The notes under the pieces are model-generated. The model did not search any database, had not been told where the DNA came from, and saw nothing but the letters and a program-made list of their open reading frames with translations. Of a stretch of DNA of 64,000 nt, positions 1-12,559 are shown in pieces. This DNA comes from Sarcocystis neurona (lineage: Eukaryota > Apicomplexa > Conoidasida > Eucoccidiorida > Sarcocystidae): contig KL647301.1 of assembly GCA_000727475.1 (NCBI GenBank), positions 1,184,093-1,248,092 of the forward strand, written 5' to 3'. The translations under genes and the position numbers were made by a program. The stretch's first letter is position 1. The number at the start of each line of letters is the position of its first letter.

Positions 1-122
1 CGTATACACGTGTGTACGTCTTCGGCCGCATGAACGAAGTTGTTAGAGTGGTGGTTGGCTATGCGGACTTTGGGGTGATATAGTCGTCCACGTAGAAGCT
101 TACTGCTCTCCGTCAATGTGCC

Positions 123-1599
123 TCAATGCTCAAGGCGTTTGATCTGGTTATACACCTGCGATGCCAACCGTCGCGCTGCGTTGTTGCTCAAGGCGTCTGG
201 ATTGTTTATCGTCTGCAACAGTCCAGTATGACTCCTGTTAAGACTTAGAATGTGGAAGCGGAACAAGCACAAACGCCACGAGGCTTGGCAGCTGTCCATG
301 CGAGAGGCGGGCAGCACAGTGGCAAGGGCGGTAACGGCTTCGTCAGAGGTTTGAACCGTCCGCGAAGTTTACCGACAACTGTATTTTCCTCTTAGTTCCT
401 AGCAGAATAGTAAATCCTACTTTAAGGTGCACCAAAGCGATGCAGAAGCAACGTGGACATACGCAGAAGCGGTTGCTGCGAGGCACGTCGTAGCACTCCC
501 CTCCGCAGCATCTGCAGCAGAACGTATGGGTGGATTCCGCACCAACAGATGCACATGTGGCAGGACGGCAGTCCTAAAAATGCTTTCAGACGACGACTAC
601 ACTAGTCGCTGCCGCACCGGCAGCAGTGTCTCCACTACCTGCACTATTCTGAGCTCACGGAGGGCACAGCAGCTGCTGCTCGTCCGGGTGCATCGCACGA
701 CTGCGAGTCGCACCATGCGCTGCGCAGGCTTACACGCATTGTGCGTACAGCTAGAGCCCGCAGAAGATACCCTGTGCATAAGGAAGCGGGAACTTCCAGG
801 GACGAGTCTGCAGCCGGCACGCAGGTGAAATCTGTCGGACATCTTGTCGAGTGGATGCGCATCTGCTCTACGCATCGTCTCTGATTCATTCGAGCGCGTC
901 CGTTCCTGAAGACAGCAGCAATAGCGGCAGTACCTCCTGACTTCCTTGTGACAAGCCCCCTCAACCCTGTGCAGTGCAGCGTTTTCTCGAGGACGACCAC
1001 CGTTACCAGGTCACCGGCCGTGTGAAGCAGGTTTTGCTCGTGTCTGCTCTTCTTTTTGCCGCTCCGAACGACCTCTGCTGCGTGTCGTTGCGCTGTTCGG
1101 CCAGTGCCTACTGCAGGTGTCCGCATGAAGGTTTTTTTTGGGGTGGCGTAGTGCCCGTCCACACACGAGAGCTTATTCTATGGGAGACTTTCAGCACGGC
1201 CGTCTGTTCTTCATTACCGCGATCCGTCGCGGCAACGGCGTGACTACATGTAGAGAGGCTGTCACTCGCAACGGGCACGTTCTGAGCGGCAGCGGCAGCA
1301 GCGTCCTATGTATTAGCAGTGGTTACATTTTGAAAACCAGCAGCTGCAACGTCCTAAGCAAGAACAGCAACCGTACCCTCATCAGTTGCCGCGAGCTAAG
1401 CAGCAGTAGCAGGGGCACCGAAATGAACGGCAGGAGCCGGACTACCTGCGGGCGTAGCTGGCGCTGCTGCGCTGTCGCCGGTCTTGGAAAATGCGATAAG
1501 GGGAACTTCTCGTGGAAGGCTAGCAGCAGGCAGAGCAGCGGCTTGAACAGCTACAGCAGCAGGTTCGGCGGGATAGTCAGGAATCTCTGGTGCAGCCAT
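123..1599 (-). CDS. Ala-rich protein of unknown family, divergent from the pseudouridine synthase (partial exon model)
   Basis: I do not recognise the family. A minus-strand ATG at 1599 (context catcATGG) opens an Ala/Pro-rich frame starting MAAPEIPDYPAEP. The plus-strand reading of the same bases is a Ser/Arg/Cys-rich shadow, which is why I prefer the minus strand here. A second Ala-rich coding-like stretch starts after an acceptor at about 1305 (DAAAAAAQNVPVASDSL). A terminal exon at 234-123 follows a pyrimidine-rich acceptor, encodes LLQTINNPDALSNNAARRLA and then VYNQIKRLEH, and stops at 123-125. Exons between about 1150 and 234 are not resolved, and I infer that these pieces belong to one gene from strand, order and composition only. 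The start faces the start of the pseudouridine synthase across about 250 bp, suggesting a shared divergent promoter region. Confidence 0.4.
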
Positions 1600-1851
1600 G
1601 ATGGGGACTTTCCACATCAATGTAAAGGCGCAAATATTTTTCCACGCACTGCCTGCGCGTGGACTGACAGCAGCCCAGACGGAGGCAGCGCACTCGGAAT
1701 TTGCGGAGGATCGCAATTGGGGGGCCGTCTTAGCGGAAACGTCCTCAGTGTAACAAACAATTGGTCTAGCGGCGACTGCACCAGCAGCTGTAGGCGCACT
1801 TACAGAGCCCTGCACTGTAGCACGAGCAGTAACAGCAGCAGATGCAGCAGC

Positions 1852-4800
1852 ATGGCACGCGATGCGGGCGTCAGCAGCGCTGTCTTAGAGAACAAGACGA
1901 TATTAGGTGGAGGCGTGCAAACGAGTAGTTCTCAGATGCCACTGAACTACGTAGAAGGCGAAGCACTTGTTCCGCTGGGAAAGCTCTGTGCAGAGAGAAA
2001 CCTTTGCTCTCGACGAGAGGCCGAATTCTTCGCAGCTGTCGGTTTGATATCCGTTAATGGGAAACCCTTGACAATGGCAACAGAGAGCGGCATTGCAAGA
2101 GGCAGCAAGCTCAATGAGACCAGGGCTTGGAACGACAGCGCCATTAGGAGCAGCAGCAGCGGCAGTGTTAGAAAGTTCCCCGTTTTCTTCGTGAGGCGGA
2201 ATGCGCATGTGCAGCTGATGCCTCGAGCCCAGCGTGTGATGGACAGCAGGCTGACAGTGCTCTTGCACAAGCCTCTGCACTACTTGTCCTGTCAAACAGA
2301 GCAGACGGTAAGCCGACCAGCAGGAGATTGGAAGAACCCGTAGCGATTACGAAGAGGGGTATGGTGCACTTTCAGGGTATTCCTTGTTTTCTCTACGTGT
2401 CCAGGCCAGAGCACTTCCTTTGGCACGTATCCACGGCGTCAAGCAGTGTTCACGTTGCCAGCTTCCTTCGTAGCGGCACTCAAACTGCAAGCGGCCACTC
2501 CCTTGTGGTCCCTCATTCCCTGTGGCACAGCGCGTGAGTAGAAACTGATACGTTAAAGTGTGCGCCTGTACATTCACGCGTATGCTTTGGACCGTGTGTA
2601 GATTGCGTATGCAAGCAGATTCATGCGTAGACAGAGACACAGTGACACATACACAGCATAATAAGCAGGAAGGCAGGCACGCAGAATAGAGCACTGGTCA
2701 AGCAAAAACTGACGCAGGTAGGTTTTTTGCACGGCTTTAAGCAGGGGGAGGTTTGTGGAAAGATAAGAGAATATGTAAGATACGCTGCTTAATACGAAAC
2801 ACATTAACGACTTTAGGCGGAGATCTGCGCTGCGAGGCGCCGACCGCATAAATTTCCTGCGCATTGCCACACAGAATCAAAAAGCCAAAGGAACAGTACT
2901 GCTGCTGCAACAACTGCCACATAGAACCCCTCTGACACGAAGCAACAACAGGAGAGCCTGAAGAAGAGGGCCGACGCTGTAGCGGCCTGCTAGATTGTTG
3001 TCATCGTTGTCACTGCTGCTGTTATCTGCTGTCGTAGCTGCTGGCGGGATGACGCTGCAACCGCACGCCCTAAAATATGTATATTGTTTCTCTTAAGCGG
3101 ACGCGTAAACTGGTATAGCACCGTCGGAAGTCTTAAGGCTCAACTGCGCCTGATGAAGGATCATTTGCATGCGGACTGACGCTCGCACTTCCCCATTTAT
3201 ATCTCTTGCACTTGCAGCTGCTGTGTGCAGGAAAGCCGTATTGCAGGTACCTTTCGTTACGCTGCACATATATCACGTGTGTAGCACTATGGTCTTTGTT
3301 GAACTCACAGGTCTCACATGCAGATCTGAACACACCTATACGTTCGTCTATGTTAGCACTCAGTTCCACATTTTGAGAATAGCTGTGGAACATCTCTACA
3401 TTATTTCTGCCTCAGGGAGGGAACAATAAGGGAAGGCTCTTGTGTCGGCAGCTGTTGACCGCAGAGCGGCGCTGGGAGGCGGAGAGTGACGACCAAGACT
3501 GGATATGCTTTTCGTCTGGAAGCTGCAGCAGCTCTAAGAGAGGAAGTAGCAAAAAACCACGCGTGCTGAATCCAGGCGCATGCAGTAAAATGGGCTGCGC
3601 TGGGCGTCTAGACAGCGACAGCAGCGGTTTAGTCGTTTTTACGCAGGACGGGCGAATTGCTTCTCAGTTGGTAGGAGGAGGAGCAGCTGCTTTGGGGAAG
3701 GAATACATCGTCGAGGTAAGGACGGCCTGAGTTGCTTGTGCAGGAGCAGCGAAGCACTTTTATATATAGCGGCCGTCACTATGTTAAAAACGACGGCCTC
3801 ACAGCAGACAAAACCACAGCAGCAGCGACATCAGACGCTACAGGCCAAACTGTTTTGCAACACGAGTCTAGCGTCAGCAACGGAGTGGCCACAATTGCTA
3901 GGAAGCACCGTCAGCCGTGAAGGATTTGCGGAGCAGATAATCCAGCAGCGTTGTGACTAGCTGGCAGCCATAGCATCCACAACAGCTACACTACAAGCTT
4001 AACACAGCAGATCGCATTGAGACACTGCATGAACACTCTTGCATCCATGACGACGCAGCGTTGATGCGATACCAACGGCAGCAGCGTGACTTACCCGGAC
4101 TCATCCAGTGCTCTTCGAAACTTCTATATTAACACCACAGTACACAAGGGGGAAGAGCTTCTGACACAAATTCTGCTTGCTTCGGGGAACCCCTGTATTT
4201 GTGCCGCTCATGTCGTGCTACGACGTGTAAGGTGTGCTGCGAGACCATGGTGACCGTTGCTGCAGAGTAGGGGAAACAGCCGCATCCGTACAGGGGAGCA
4301 CCAAATTTCCTAAGTAGAACAATTTGTGTGAATTCAAGGGGGCACGCCTCCAGCGGCACGCGACAAAATCTATAATATAAATTTCGTTTACCTGCGCGCA
4401 GGCACTCATGCTGATGACATTGTGCATGTGTCTGGACCGCAGCACTATCTGGAGATGCTTGTTTCTCCCTAAATAGCTTGTATACTTATGATCCATTCAG
4501 TCACTCAGTTTTCCGGCTTCAGGTAAAGAGTGTCTTTGCCCTGCGGTAAATAGTAGATGGACCCGCGACATGTGTTTTCCTCGGTGCGAAACTCAGGTGG
4601 ATCTGCCCATATCAGCGGCTGCTTTAGACCTGCTGCGCAGTGGCGGCTTGACGCTCGACGGGCGTGCCCTGCTTCCTGCCGGTGTTCGGCTCCTTCCTCC
4701 ATATTCTGCTTCTGTAGTTTGTGATATTACTGAAGCCCACCATAAACGCCGCTTTTTCGGGTTAACGCCTTCCTCGTGTGTGTCTGGCGACATCCCTACA

Positions 4801-5364
4801 GCACTCCCGCAGGTGCCCCATGGCGCAGTTGAGGGAGTTCTGCATCTGCGGGGAAACGAACAAGCATTTTGTGCGGGAACAGCACGTGAAAGCGGGGAAG
4901 TGGCAGGATCAGAAGATACTGATGTATACGAACACGAGAACCATACTTTTTTTCCTGTGGAATCTGGCGGGGCCAGAGAAGAACGAGCGATAAGGTTACA
5001 GAGACATCCGGCACGTGTGAAGAATGCATCTTTACGCAACTGCTTCTTGCGTAAAGCCGAAAAAGACGCCAGTTGGACTCCGCCCCCTGCCGTTCACAAC
5101 GACGCTGCATCAGTGGTAAGTGTGCCTAATGAGGACATGGAAGAGCAGCAGGCGGGGCGGGAAAGTGACGCACTTTTGGCAGGAAAGACAACTCGCATGG
5201 CCATTGAGTTGTTCGAGGGTCGACACAGACAAATCAGACGAATGTGCGAGCTTGTTGGGCTGCGCGTGCTACGACTGCATCGGATTAGAATCGGCAGAAT
5301 CCACTTAGGCACCCTCCCTGTAGGCCGCTGGCGACTTCTTCTCCCCCACGAGCGCTTTGTGTAG
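1852..5364 (+). CDS. RsuA/RluB-family pseudouridine synthase (three exons)
   Basis: This enzyme isomerises uridine to pseudouridine in RNA; the family normally acts on ribosomal RNA. Predicted exons are 1852-2307, 3452-3715 and 4597-5364, all joined in phase 0 (donors GTAAGC and GTAAGG), giving about 495 residues. An N-terminal S4 RNA-binding domain is visible around residues 43-70 ([13 protein letters not shown], then VNGK), followed by [10 protein letters not shown]. Exon 2 carries the catalytic motif [17 protein letters not shown] with the expected Asp at about residue 206, then KEYIVE, which runs directly into VDLP of exon 3. Exon 3 ends with the family signature [16 protein letters not shown] and the L-R-IGRIHLG tail. 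A hydrophilic insert of about 150 residues separates the two halves of exon 3. The start is uncertain: the open frame runs upstream to 1138, but that part reads like the antisense of the neighbouring gene, so I chose the ATG at 1852 (1936 is the alternative). A bacterial-type enzyme in a coccidian suggests apicoplast or mitochondrial location; I cannot prove a transit peptide. Confidence 0.88.
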
Positions 5365-7121
5365 GCGCTGCTTCTAGAAGTTCATATAGCTTCCCTGCGT
5401 ATTTTACCACTGCATCTCTTGTGTAAACAGAGCGCTGCTGACCATCAGAAAGTGTGAGTACGTGTGCATCATTTTAAAGGTTGCCTGTACACTCGCTCTC
5501 TCTAATCAAGCACGCCTGCTGTCTGCGGTGGCTACGAATGTCTCCCGTGGAATAGTGAAGCTGAGACTGGTACAGCTTCGTTTCTGCTTGGCACACCACT
5601 CTGCAGGATTATAGTTCTCGCAGCACTTCTAAACATCGCTGCATGGAACGCTGCAAGGTGAAGCGGACCAGTGTGGTGATTTGCTGGCGTGCGTGGGCAT
5701 GAGATGCGGTCGTCTGCGAACTAACAACCCGCGCAGCTACCGTATTTCGTCCTGACGCGTGGCGAATTCCATGCAGCTTGGCCCCCTGCATTGCTGGTTG
5801 CCTTTCCTACAAGTGAAGCATGGCACAAAACCAGGTCGCAAACGCACGCGTTACGTCGCGGCGTATCACGATAAATAAAAGACCCGCTACCTAGTTGAGT
5901 GCTCAGAAACGCACACGACGCCGCGGAGAACACTGGCGAGTGGTGCGCCTTCAAGTGTCACCGAACGTCGCCTCGTGGAATGCTAGGGACTACTGGGGCC
6001 CGACTCTGTGTTTTGCCAGCGTCCGTGCGTGCTGCGCTCGTCGGCAAGCTGAAGATCAAAGTTACACTATTTTGCTCTGACGCCCATCATACCAGGGCAC
6101 GCATCACGTGTGCAGCTGGAGCTGCAGCGTCGGAAGGAATATCTTTGCTGGACAAATATTTGTGTATCCCCACCACAGCCGTACGGGTACGTGTGTCTTG
6201 CCCGCTCAGCGGCCCATGTGGGCGTCGAGTTACACGTGCGTGTCTGTCGCGTCTTTCACAAAGGACTAGAACAAAAGCCGCTCCATGTCACGAGTGTTGC
6301 AAGAGGACGACCACAGCTGTAGACTGGCACATGGGCAGCTTCTTCCCTGAAAAAATTGACGCTGCGTAAGTAAAACGAACTACTGAAATACCCTAGCTAA
6401 GGGCAAGTTGCGATGCTCCACACCAGGGCCCTGTGTCTGGACGATGCGCTGTAAAATGCGTGATGCGTGTCAGAAGTCTCTACCATGAGTCGCCCTAATA
6501 AGTAAGGCACTATACACGCTCGTACACGCACGACGCTGCTGCGGGAAGTGAGCTGCCAAGTGGGTTGTCAGTTCAGAAAAAATGCGCATGCCACCGGCAC
6601 ATATCGTTATATGTCCATATAGGTAGGTGTACGCAAGTTAGGATCAGCAGCATAATTTCCCTCGACCAGAAGTAAGCTTCCGCCACCGCACGTGCACTTG
6701 GCGGCACGGATAGCGCGACGGACAGCCCCTTCAAATGGTGATCCGCAGTGTGTCAACAGAATGCGCCACGCCGAAGGCGTGTCTACTCAAAGTCTCTTAA
6801 TAGCTACGTAGCATTCTGATATGCGTGGTGGTGCGCGCGTACGTGACCACCTGAATATGTGCAGATACTCACACATATGTGTACGTACAGGTGCCTGTGT
6901 GTACGTGTATCTCGATAAAAAAGTTCCTACTGCGCGGCGTGTACGCCGACCAGCGAGTGGACTCGGTCTCACTGCAGTTTGCTCTACGGAGAAACGAAAC
7001 CGAAGCCAAAGCTTGAGATACGAAATATATGTCTTACTTCGTCCCAACGATGACTTCAAATCCAACTTCAACATACACCGTTTTTTCCTTGCCATTACCG
7101 TTTACAAAAAAATACCCCCTT
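5365..7121. other. Intergenic stretch, no secure gene
   Basis: No conserved motif was found on either strand. The longest coding-like frame is on the plus strand at 5899-6369 (156 codons, containing ASVRAALVGKLKIKVTLF). It has no recognisable domain, no good start context and no splice context, so I do not call it a gene. The rest has short frames only. Confidence 0.5.
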
Positions 7122-7391
7122 TTGGCTCGCATGACGTGGCACACTTTTGGAAAGAATTTTATGAACGATACAGCTGTGTACCACAGTGATGTTCCGGAGC
7201 GAAAAACAACATCACGTCTAATCTGACAGGTAAACATCGTTTTTTGCACGAATCGAAGAAGCACTACTAATTCCACAGTGATGTTCCGGAGCGAAAAAGA
7301 ACATCACGTCTAATCTGACAGGTAAACGTCGTTTTTCGCACGAATCGAAGAAGCACTACTAATTCCCCATTATGCAGGGCCACAGTTGTCA
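7122..7391 (+). repeat. Left arm of a 270-bp perfect inverted repeat
   Basis: Read base by base, this segment is the reverse complement of 7672-7941, with no mismatch found. It begins TTGGCTCGCATGACG and ends CCACAGTTGTCA. Identity stops abruptly at both ends. It contains two 92-bp tandem copies (7181-7272 and 7273-7364) differing at about four positions. Confidence 0.93.
7181..7364 (+). repeat. Two tandem 92-bp units inside the left arm
   Basis: Units run 7181-7272 and 7273-7364. Each carries GTGATGTT, about 13 bases, then AACATCAC, able to form a short hairpin. The units differ at a few sites (for example AAACAACATC against AAAGAACATC, and AAACATCG against AAACGTCG). Each unit is matched exactly by its mirror unit in the right arm, so the duplication predates the inversion. 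Confidence 0.9.
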
Positions 7392-7671
7392 AGTCGAGCA
7401 GACCGGAATCTCACGCTTAAAATACGTAGTTCGAACGTTTGTCAGGTGGTGCACAGCTCGTGGTATGTCGACTTACTTGTCGGTGCACCGTTCACGGAAT
7501 TAGTCTCACCATTAACGAACACGTACATACCAAAATCGCGTATTCCGTGTTCACGAAACGACAAGGGATGCCACGATTTTTCTGCATATCAGGACGCTTC
7601 ATTATGCCCCTCTAATTACGAAAGAACCAAGTCGAGGTCACACGCAAGAAATCTGTCTACTTGTGCAGGCG
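7392..7671. other. 280-bp unique spacer between inverted repeat arms
   Basis: This is non-repeated sequence between the arms. A plus-strand frame crosses the spacer and enters the right arm (7386-7796, 136 codons), but it resembles nothing I know and uses repeat sequence as codons. I see no transposase or integrase motif. Confidence 0.7.
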
Positions 7672-7941
7672 TGACAACTGTGGCCCTGCATAATGGGGAA
7701 TTAGTAGTGCTTCTTCGATTCGTGCGAAAAACGACGTTTACCTGTCAGATTAGACGTGATGTTCTTTTTCGCTCCGGAACATCACTGTGGAATTAGTAGT
7801 GCTTCTTCGATTCGTGCAAAAAACGATGTTTACCTGTCAGATTAGACGTGATGTTGTTTTTCGCTCCGGAACATCACTGTGGTACACAGCTGTATCGTTC
7901 ATAAAATTCTTTCCAAAAGTGTGCCACGTCATGCGAGCCAA
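7672..7941 (-). repeat. Right arm of the 270-bp inverted repeat
   Basis: Exact mirror of 7122-7391, starting TGACAACTGTGG and ending ATGCGAGCCAA. It contains the mirror images of both 92-bp units. The whole structure spans 820 bp and could fold into a long cruciform or, if transcribed, a 270-bp double-stranded RNA hairpin. Confidence 0.93.
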
Positions 7942-8621
7942 GTGTAAACTTACACCTGTAATTTAGTTTAGCATACGTACAAGTCAATTTTCTACACAAA
8001 CCCCTCCTCTGGTGCCTGCCTCCAGAGCAAAAAATTCTCGTCCTTTAATTAACACTCGCACGTCGCACAGGCAGGATCATATTTCAAACTCTAAAGGCAA
8101 CAAAAAAAAGGGTCCAATGTTACCCAAAGAATGTGCTGAATTGCACTGTTCTTAGATTGGAGAAAGGAAGCTTAAAGTTAGAAGGCTCGTCAAACTACCA
8201 TAGACGAGCGAACGAACGCACCCACTGCCTGCCATATTGCCTTATGGAGGACAACGTTTCGACGCCACACATACGCCCTTTCTAGCAGATTCTGAAGTCG
8301 TGCTAACGAGGCGGCATTAATACTCTAGCAAAGGAAAACAATCAGGTGAACAAAGAACGACACAAGGAAATATATGCGAAGGTATTCCAAGAAACAACCT
8401 CAACAACTTCTGGATGAAACTGACACTAACTGTACAATGAACACATTTTTCAAAACGCACGCGAGAACCCTGCAACGTGAACTTGAATACACGCTTACGT
8501 GGGTCTGCTGTTCACAGAGAGTGTACAACTTGCCCTTTCTTGCGCACCGCTTTGGACTGGAGCCGTGCGGATGGGCATTAATGCTTTTCGTGTAATGATG
8601 TATCTCTCCAAAACGTCTTCC

Positions 8622-11360
8622 TCAATAAGCGAGTGCAATGTACAGCCCGAGAAGAATGCCCAGACTCAGCGCCACAACGGCGAGCGGGCCCGCAATGCCT
8701 TTCTCCGACTCTCGCACCTTGCCGACGGCGTAGATGAAACCCAGTGAGGTGAACCAACCATGCGTGAAGGCGAACAGTAACATGAGACAAGACAGCCACC
8801 AGAAGTCGTTCAGCACAACCCGGTTTTCAAGCTTATAAGAAAGAAAAAACGGGATGTAGAACACCACACGGGAGAAAGTCAGCCAAAAAAAAATACGCTC
8901 AGGAATTAGCGTCCACCCCAGCCAGCGACGGCTCATCATCTGCAGCGAGGGCGTGCTGCGTCCCACAGTGTCTGCTACAGCGAACAGACCGAAAAGGATG
9001 ACAAAATGATTCGGCACTTGCTGAGTGTAATGCCATCCAACAGGTCCGATACGAGGGAAGAGGTTCAGAGTCACGAAGAAGGTCACTACAAGCGCCATCA
9101 GTGGCTGCCACATCACTCTAGCAACTGCAAGCAGGCTTCGTGTGGGGAGATCTGCTTCGATGGACAAATCGTTTGTCTGCTGCTCTGCAACATCCGCTCT
9201 CACAGCATTCGGCGACTGAAGGTCTGCCACGAAATCGTTTGCGGCCGTCTTCGCAACGGTGTCGACCTCAGCAGAACCGGAATCTCTTTGAAATTTGTGT
9301 ACGACCGGCGGGTGTTCCGGTGGTTGGGAAAAGGTGGTCAGCTGTGACCTATCAAGCGCCTGCTCCTTGCTTAGCCCGCTGGGAAATTTTGTCGTCAGCA
9401 GGGTGGCGCTCGTGTCCTTGCTATTCCCAGCGTCTGTCAAATCACTCCACTTTGCATTGGAAGCCTCCTGTCCCTTTACAGCTCCGCTGCCTCTGGTGAA
9501 GTCCGTTGACAGCGCGTTTGATGCTCCTTGCGTGTACTTTTCGTCATTTTGCCCCACCAGTTTGCCTCCTTGGTTATCGGACACCACCCGCACGACCACT
9601 TGCGATGGACGTTTAGTCACACGCTGCCGTTCTGCGGCTGTTTGGAAGGGTTGGCGCGCCCACGGACGCGTGTTCAACGAGAAAATACCTACCGCAAGAA
9701 GGGCACTTAACGTTGAACAGATGACGTACAATACCCACGATTGGTTCGTCAGCCCCGTGTATGTATTCAAGTCAAAGAAGACAAAACCTAATAATGTGTT
9801 GAGGGCAAACGCAGCAAGCCCTGCGATTCCCTGACCTGTAAGAGCACCACACACACAAGTAGTGGCTTGTTTATTCATGCGAGCAAATTCACCATCATTA
9901 GGCACCATGTACTCTCCACGTGTGCAAACAAAGCCCCTTGTCCACACATACTTTTGGAATAAAGATGTGCGTCCAATGCTTGTGTGTTTTACTTTCCTCT
10001 TCACAGTGTCACAGATATACGCAAGTGTTGCCTGTGTTAAACGGTCGAGCTACTATCGCAGGTAGTCGTCGCTCTACGCGTGCAAGCACTACTCTGCTAC
10101 CTGTGCGTCTGCGTCCAGTTCTTGCAAAGGTGCGGTGGAAATTTATATCCCCTGCGTGCCACAATTTATGAGCCAGAGGATCGCACACGCATATTCTATG
10201 AAGTCGCCGCTTTTCCTCTCTAATGCAGAGGCACTGGAGCAAGTCAGAGGGGGAGCCACCAAGCAGGTTAGTTTGTCACGCATGCTGCTGCATGGAGGAA
10301 CCCCTCCGCCACCCTCACTTTCGCTCCTAAACTCCTGTCGTTACTTCCACTATCGAAGCATCAGCACCTGGCGCTGTGGGCGCTGCAAGAGTCGCAGTAG
10401 CTACTGTGCGTAGCAGTCTAAATTGCAGCCTCGGTCAGTACGCTGTCTGCAGCGAAAATTCTGATTCCGATTGTGAAACGCCATCAAGGCATTTGTTGTG
10501 CACGTTTCAATGCGTTTTCCTCGTCATTTCAGCTCCGAGGCTCAGCTGTACCTCTTCTTTGCATATAGTGTCTCACCCGCAGAGACGAAGACTGCAAAAT
10601 TGACAGGAAAGGCCCCGGCGTAAGCGTAGCCAGCGCCTTGCAGTGCTCCGGATGCAGCACCCCACATAAGGCAAATCAGGTGGATGAGGACCAGCGCAGT
10701 CGTTCTGTAACAGTACGCTGCAGCAGGAGTTACGGCAAGGAAAGCGCCGACATTGACAGTGGCGCCAACGTAGAAGATGAGAGCTTTCGGCTTGCAGTTA
10801 AAATAAATAAACGTGACTTGAACAATAACACACGCGCCCTGGAAGCACGCGAGAAACGTGTTACCACAGTCCTGCCCACCAAAGTAGGACGCCGCCATGT
10901 ACGGCGCGAGATTTAGCATCACATTCCAAGCCATCAAACTATTCAGTCCAATCAAGACAAATACCCCCACAGCAAGCCAGAAATCTTTTCGTCCTATCAC
11001 GTGCTGCTTCTCCTCCTCTCCACAAAATGCGGAGCACTTATTCCAGTCTTCCATGTTTGTTTCGCGTTGCCGTTTCTCCTCCTCCGCTGTCTGCTGGACC
11101 GGCAGCGTCCCCATCGTCTTCTGCACCGCCGGCGCAACAACGGGGCTGCTTCCTTCCGTGGAGTGCCCCGGAGGTGTCACAGCAGATTCCTCCTCCATAC
11201 TCTGGCCCTTGGTGCCTCCCGAGGTCGGTTGCAGCAACCAGACAGGGGGAGCGCTCGGTTGTTTATGGGGATCAGAAGGCAGGTCTGCCTGGACATCAGC
11301 AGTGGCAACTACACGTACAGAATCCATGTTTGCCCCTTCCCCTGCTTCGATTCCATCCAT
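8622..11360 (-). CDS. Equilibrative nucleoside transporter (ENT/SLC29 family), two exons
   Basis: This is a polytopic membrane carrier for nucleosides or nucleobases; apicomplexans cannot make purines and depend on such proteins. Exon 1 is 11360-10577 and exon 2 is 9835-8622, joined in phase 1 (donor GTGAGA, acceptor CTCTTACAG). The codon split across the junction rebuilds a Gly, giving FVSAGQGIAGLAAFALN, the ENT signature region of the family (S-G-Q-G-x-A-G). The total is exactly 666 codons including the stop. A hydrophilic N-terminus of about 120 residues precedes the first membrane segment (FWLAVGVFVLIGLNSLMAWN). A long polar loop of roughly 150 residues lies between the two membrane bundles, as usual in ENTs. 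The C-terminal half shows LFPRIGPVGWH, VADTVGRSTPS, FSRVVFYIPFF and FTHGWFTSL, all characteristic positions. The ORF extends upstream from a GTG, but the ATG at 11360 is the first in-frame ATG. An upstream non-coding or short coding exon cannot be excluded. Confidence 0.92.
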
Positions 11361-12559
11361 GATCCGCCCCGTGCCGCCTCCCACGCCTGGGTCAACGCGA
11401 TTATAGTTACAAACAGCAGAAGTCTCGTGTGCAGCGGCAGCACGTCTGCATGAACACTACGCGGCGCCAAAGCAATTTATCGTTCGGTAGGAACAAATGG
11501 AAGTGTTTACGCAGCTTGGAAAACACACACAGAAGTGATGCAGAACGGATGCGACGTCTGTCAGTACTCGCCCGTGCACGTATACTCGAAACAGCGTTCT
11601 GACGGGTAAGACAACTTTGAATATTTACGGACGTAAAGTCGCAATGGCGGCGCCTACGCACGCATATTGAAATAAAGTTCCTTCGTGACTTAACATACTC
11701 ACCACGCATAGTTGATGACCATGGCAAAAGAAATCGGCGGTATGACGCGTCTGTATTGAGTTTTCTGCAGCGTCACATGAGACAGAAGACGTTGTGACTC
11801 CCTCATCAAGCCCTGTGCGCCTTTCAGTACAACCCTACGAACACGAGCAGGGAGCCGGCCACAGGCCTATGCGATCAAAATCGAGAGACACCGCAATCGC
11901 GGGGCGGTTCATAACCGCGTTGCTTCGTATACCGGATACACGTACTGCAAAGAAACATGTACCCTCTTCCACGTCCGCGTGGCAGAATACTATTGTATAT
12001 ACCAACGTTGAAAATACTTAACACCAAAGAAAGTCCTTGTAGTGACAGTGGCTCCCGATGCTTGCTGCGCTCACATCCAGGTGGTGGCCGCTGCTCCTCA
12101 TGTGATCTACGGTTATGCGACACGGATCTATATGCGTCTGGAACGGCGCCGCTGATGCATGCACGGCATACTCGCTCTTCCGTCAGTAGTTCTCCTTCAA
12201 TGACCAATATCTTCGGGCATAGAGACGGAACTGCGCGAGTGGAAGCCACTAATCCTCCCGTAATACCGTATTATGAGTCTGTTGTCCATCTGCTGTCCGT
12301 ACAGCGGGTACAGAAGGAGGGTACGGTGCATTGTGAACATCTGGAACAAACAAGCCGCATCCATTGTCGTAACTACGCATCTCCGGGACCATGGGGGTGG
12401 ACAAAGTTGTCAGCACATAGTGCCTCGTAAGAAAATGGATGTACGGAGGGGGTCAAGATACACAAATCAAGAGCAGTTCACCGCAGTGGAGCACAGTCCA
12501 GGCCGCCGTTGTGAAGCTCCCACCGCCGAATGGCATAGGGCGCCCAACCGGATGTCACG

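Noticed and set aside
1138..1851. Upstream part of the long plus-strand frame containing the S4 domain
   Set aside because: Composition is Ser/Arg/Cys-rich, typical of the antisense of Ala/Pro codons on the minus strand, and no conserved sequence lies there.
5116..5182. GTAAGT...TTTTGGCAG as a small intron in exon 3 of the RsuA-like gene
   Set aside because: The 67-bp length would shift the frame between two parts that are already in the same frame, so it is probably exonic.
7386..7796. 136-codon frame through the spacer and right arm of the inverted repeat
   Set aside because: Half of its codons are repeat sequence also read in other frames, and there is no transposase-like motif.
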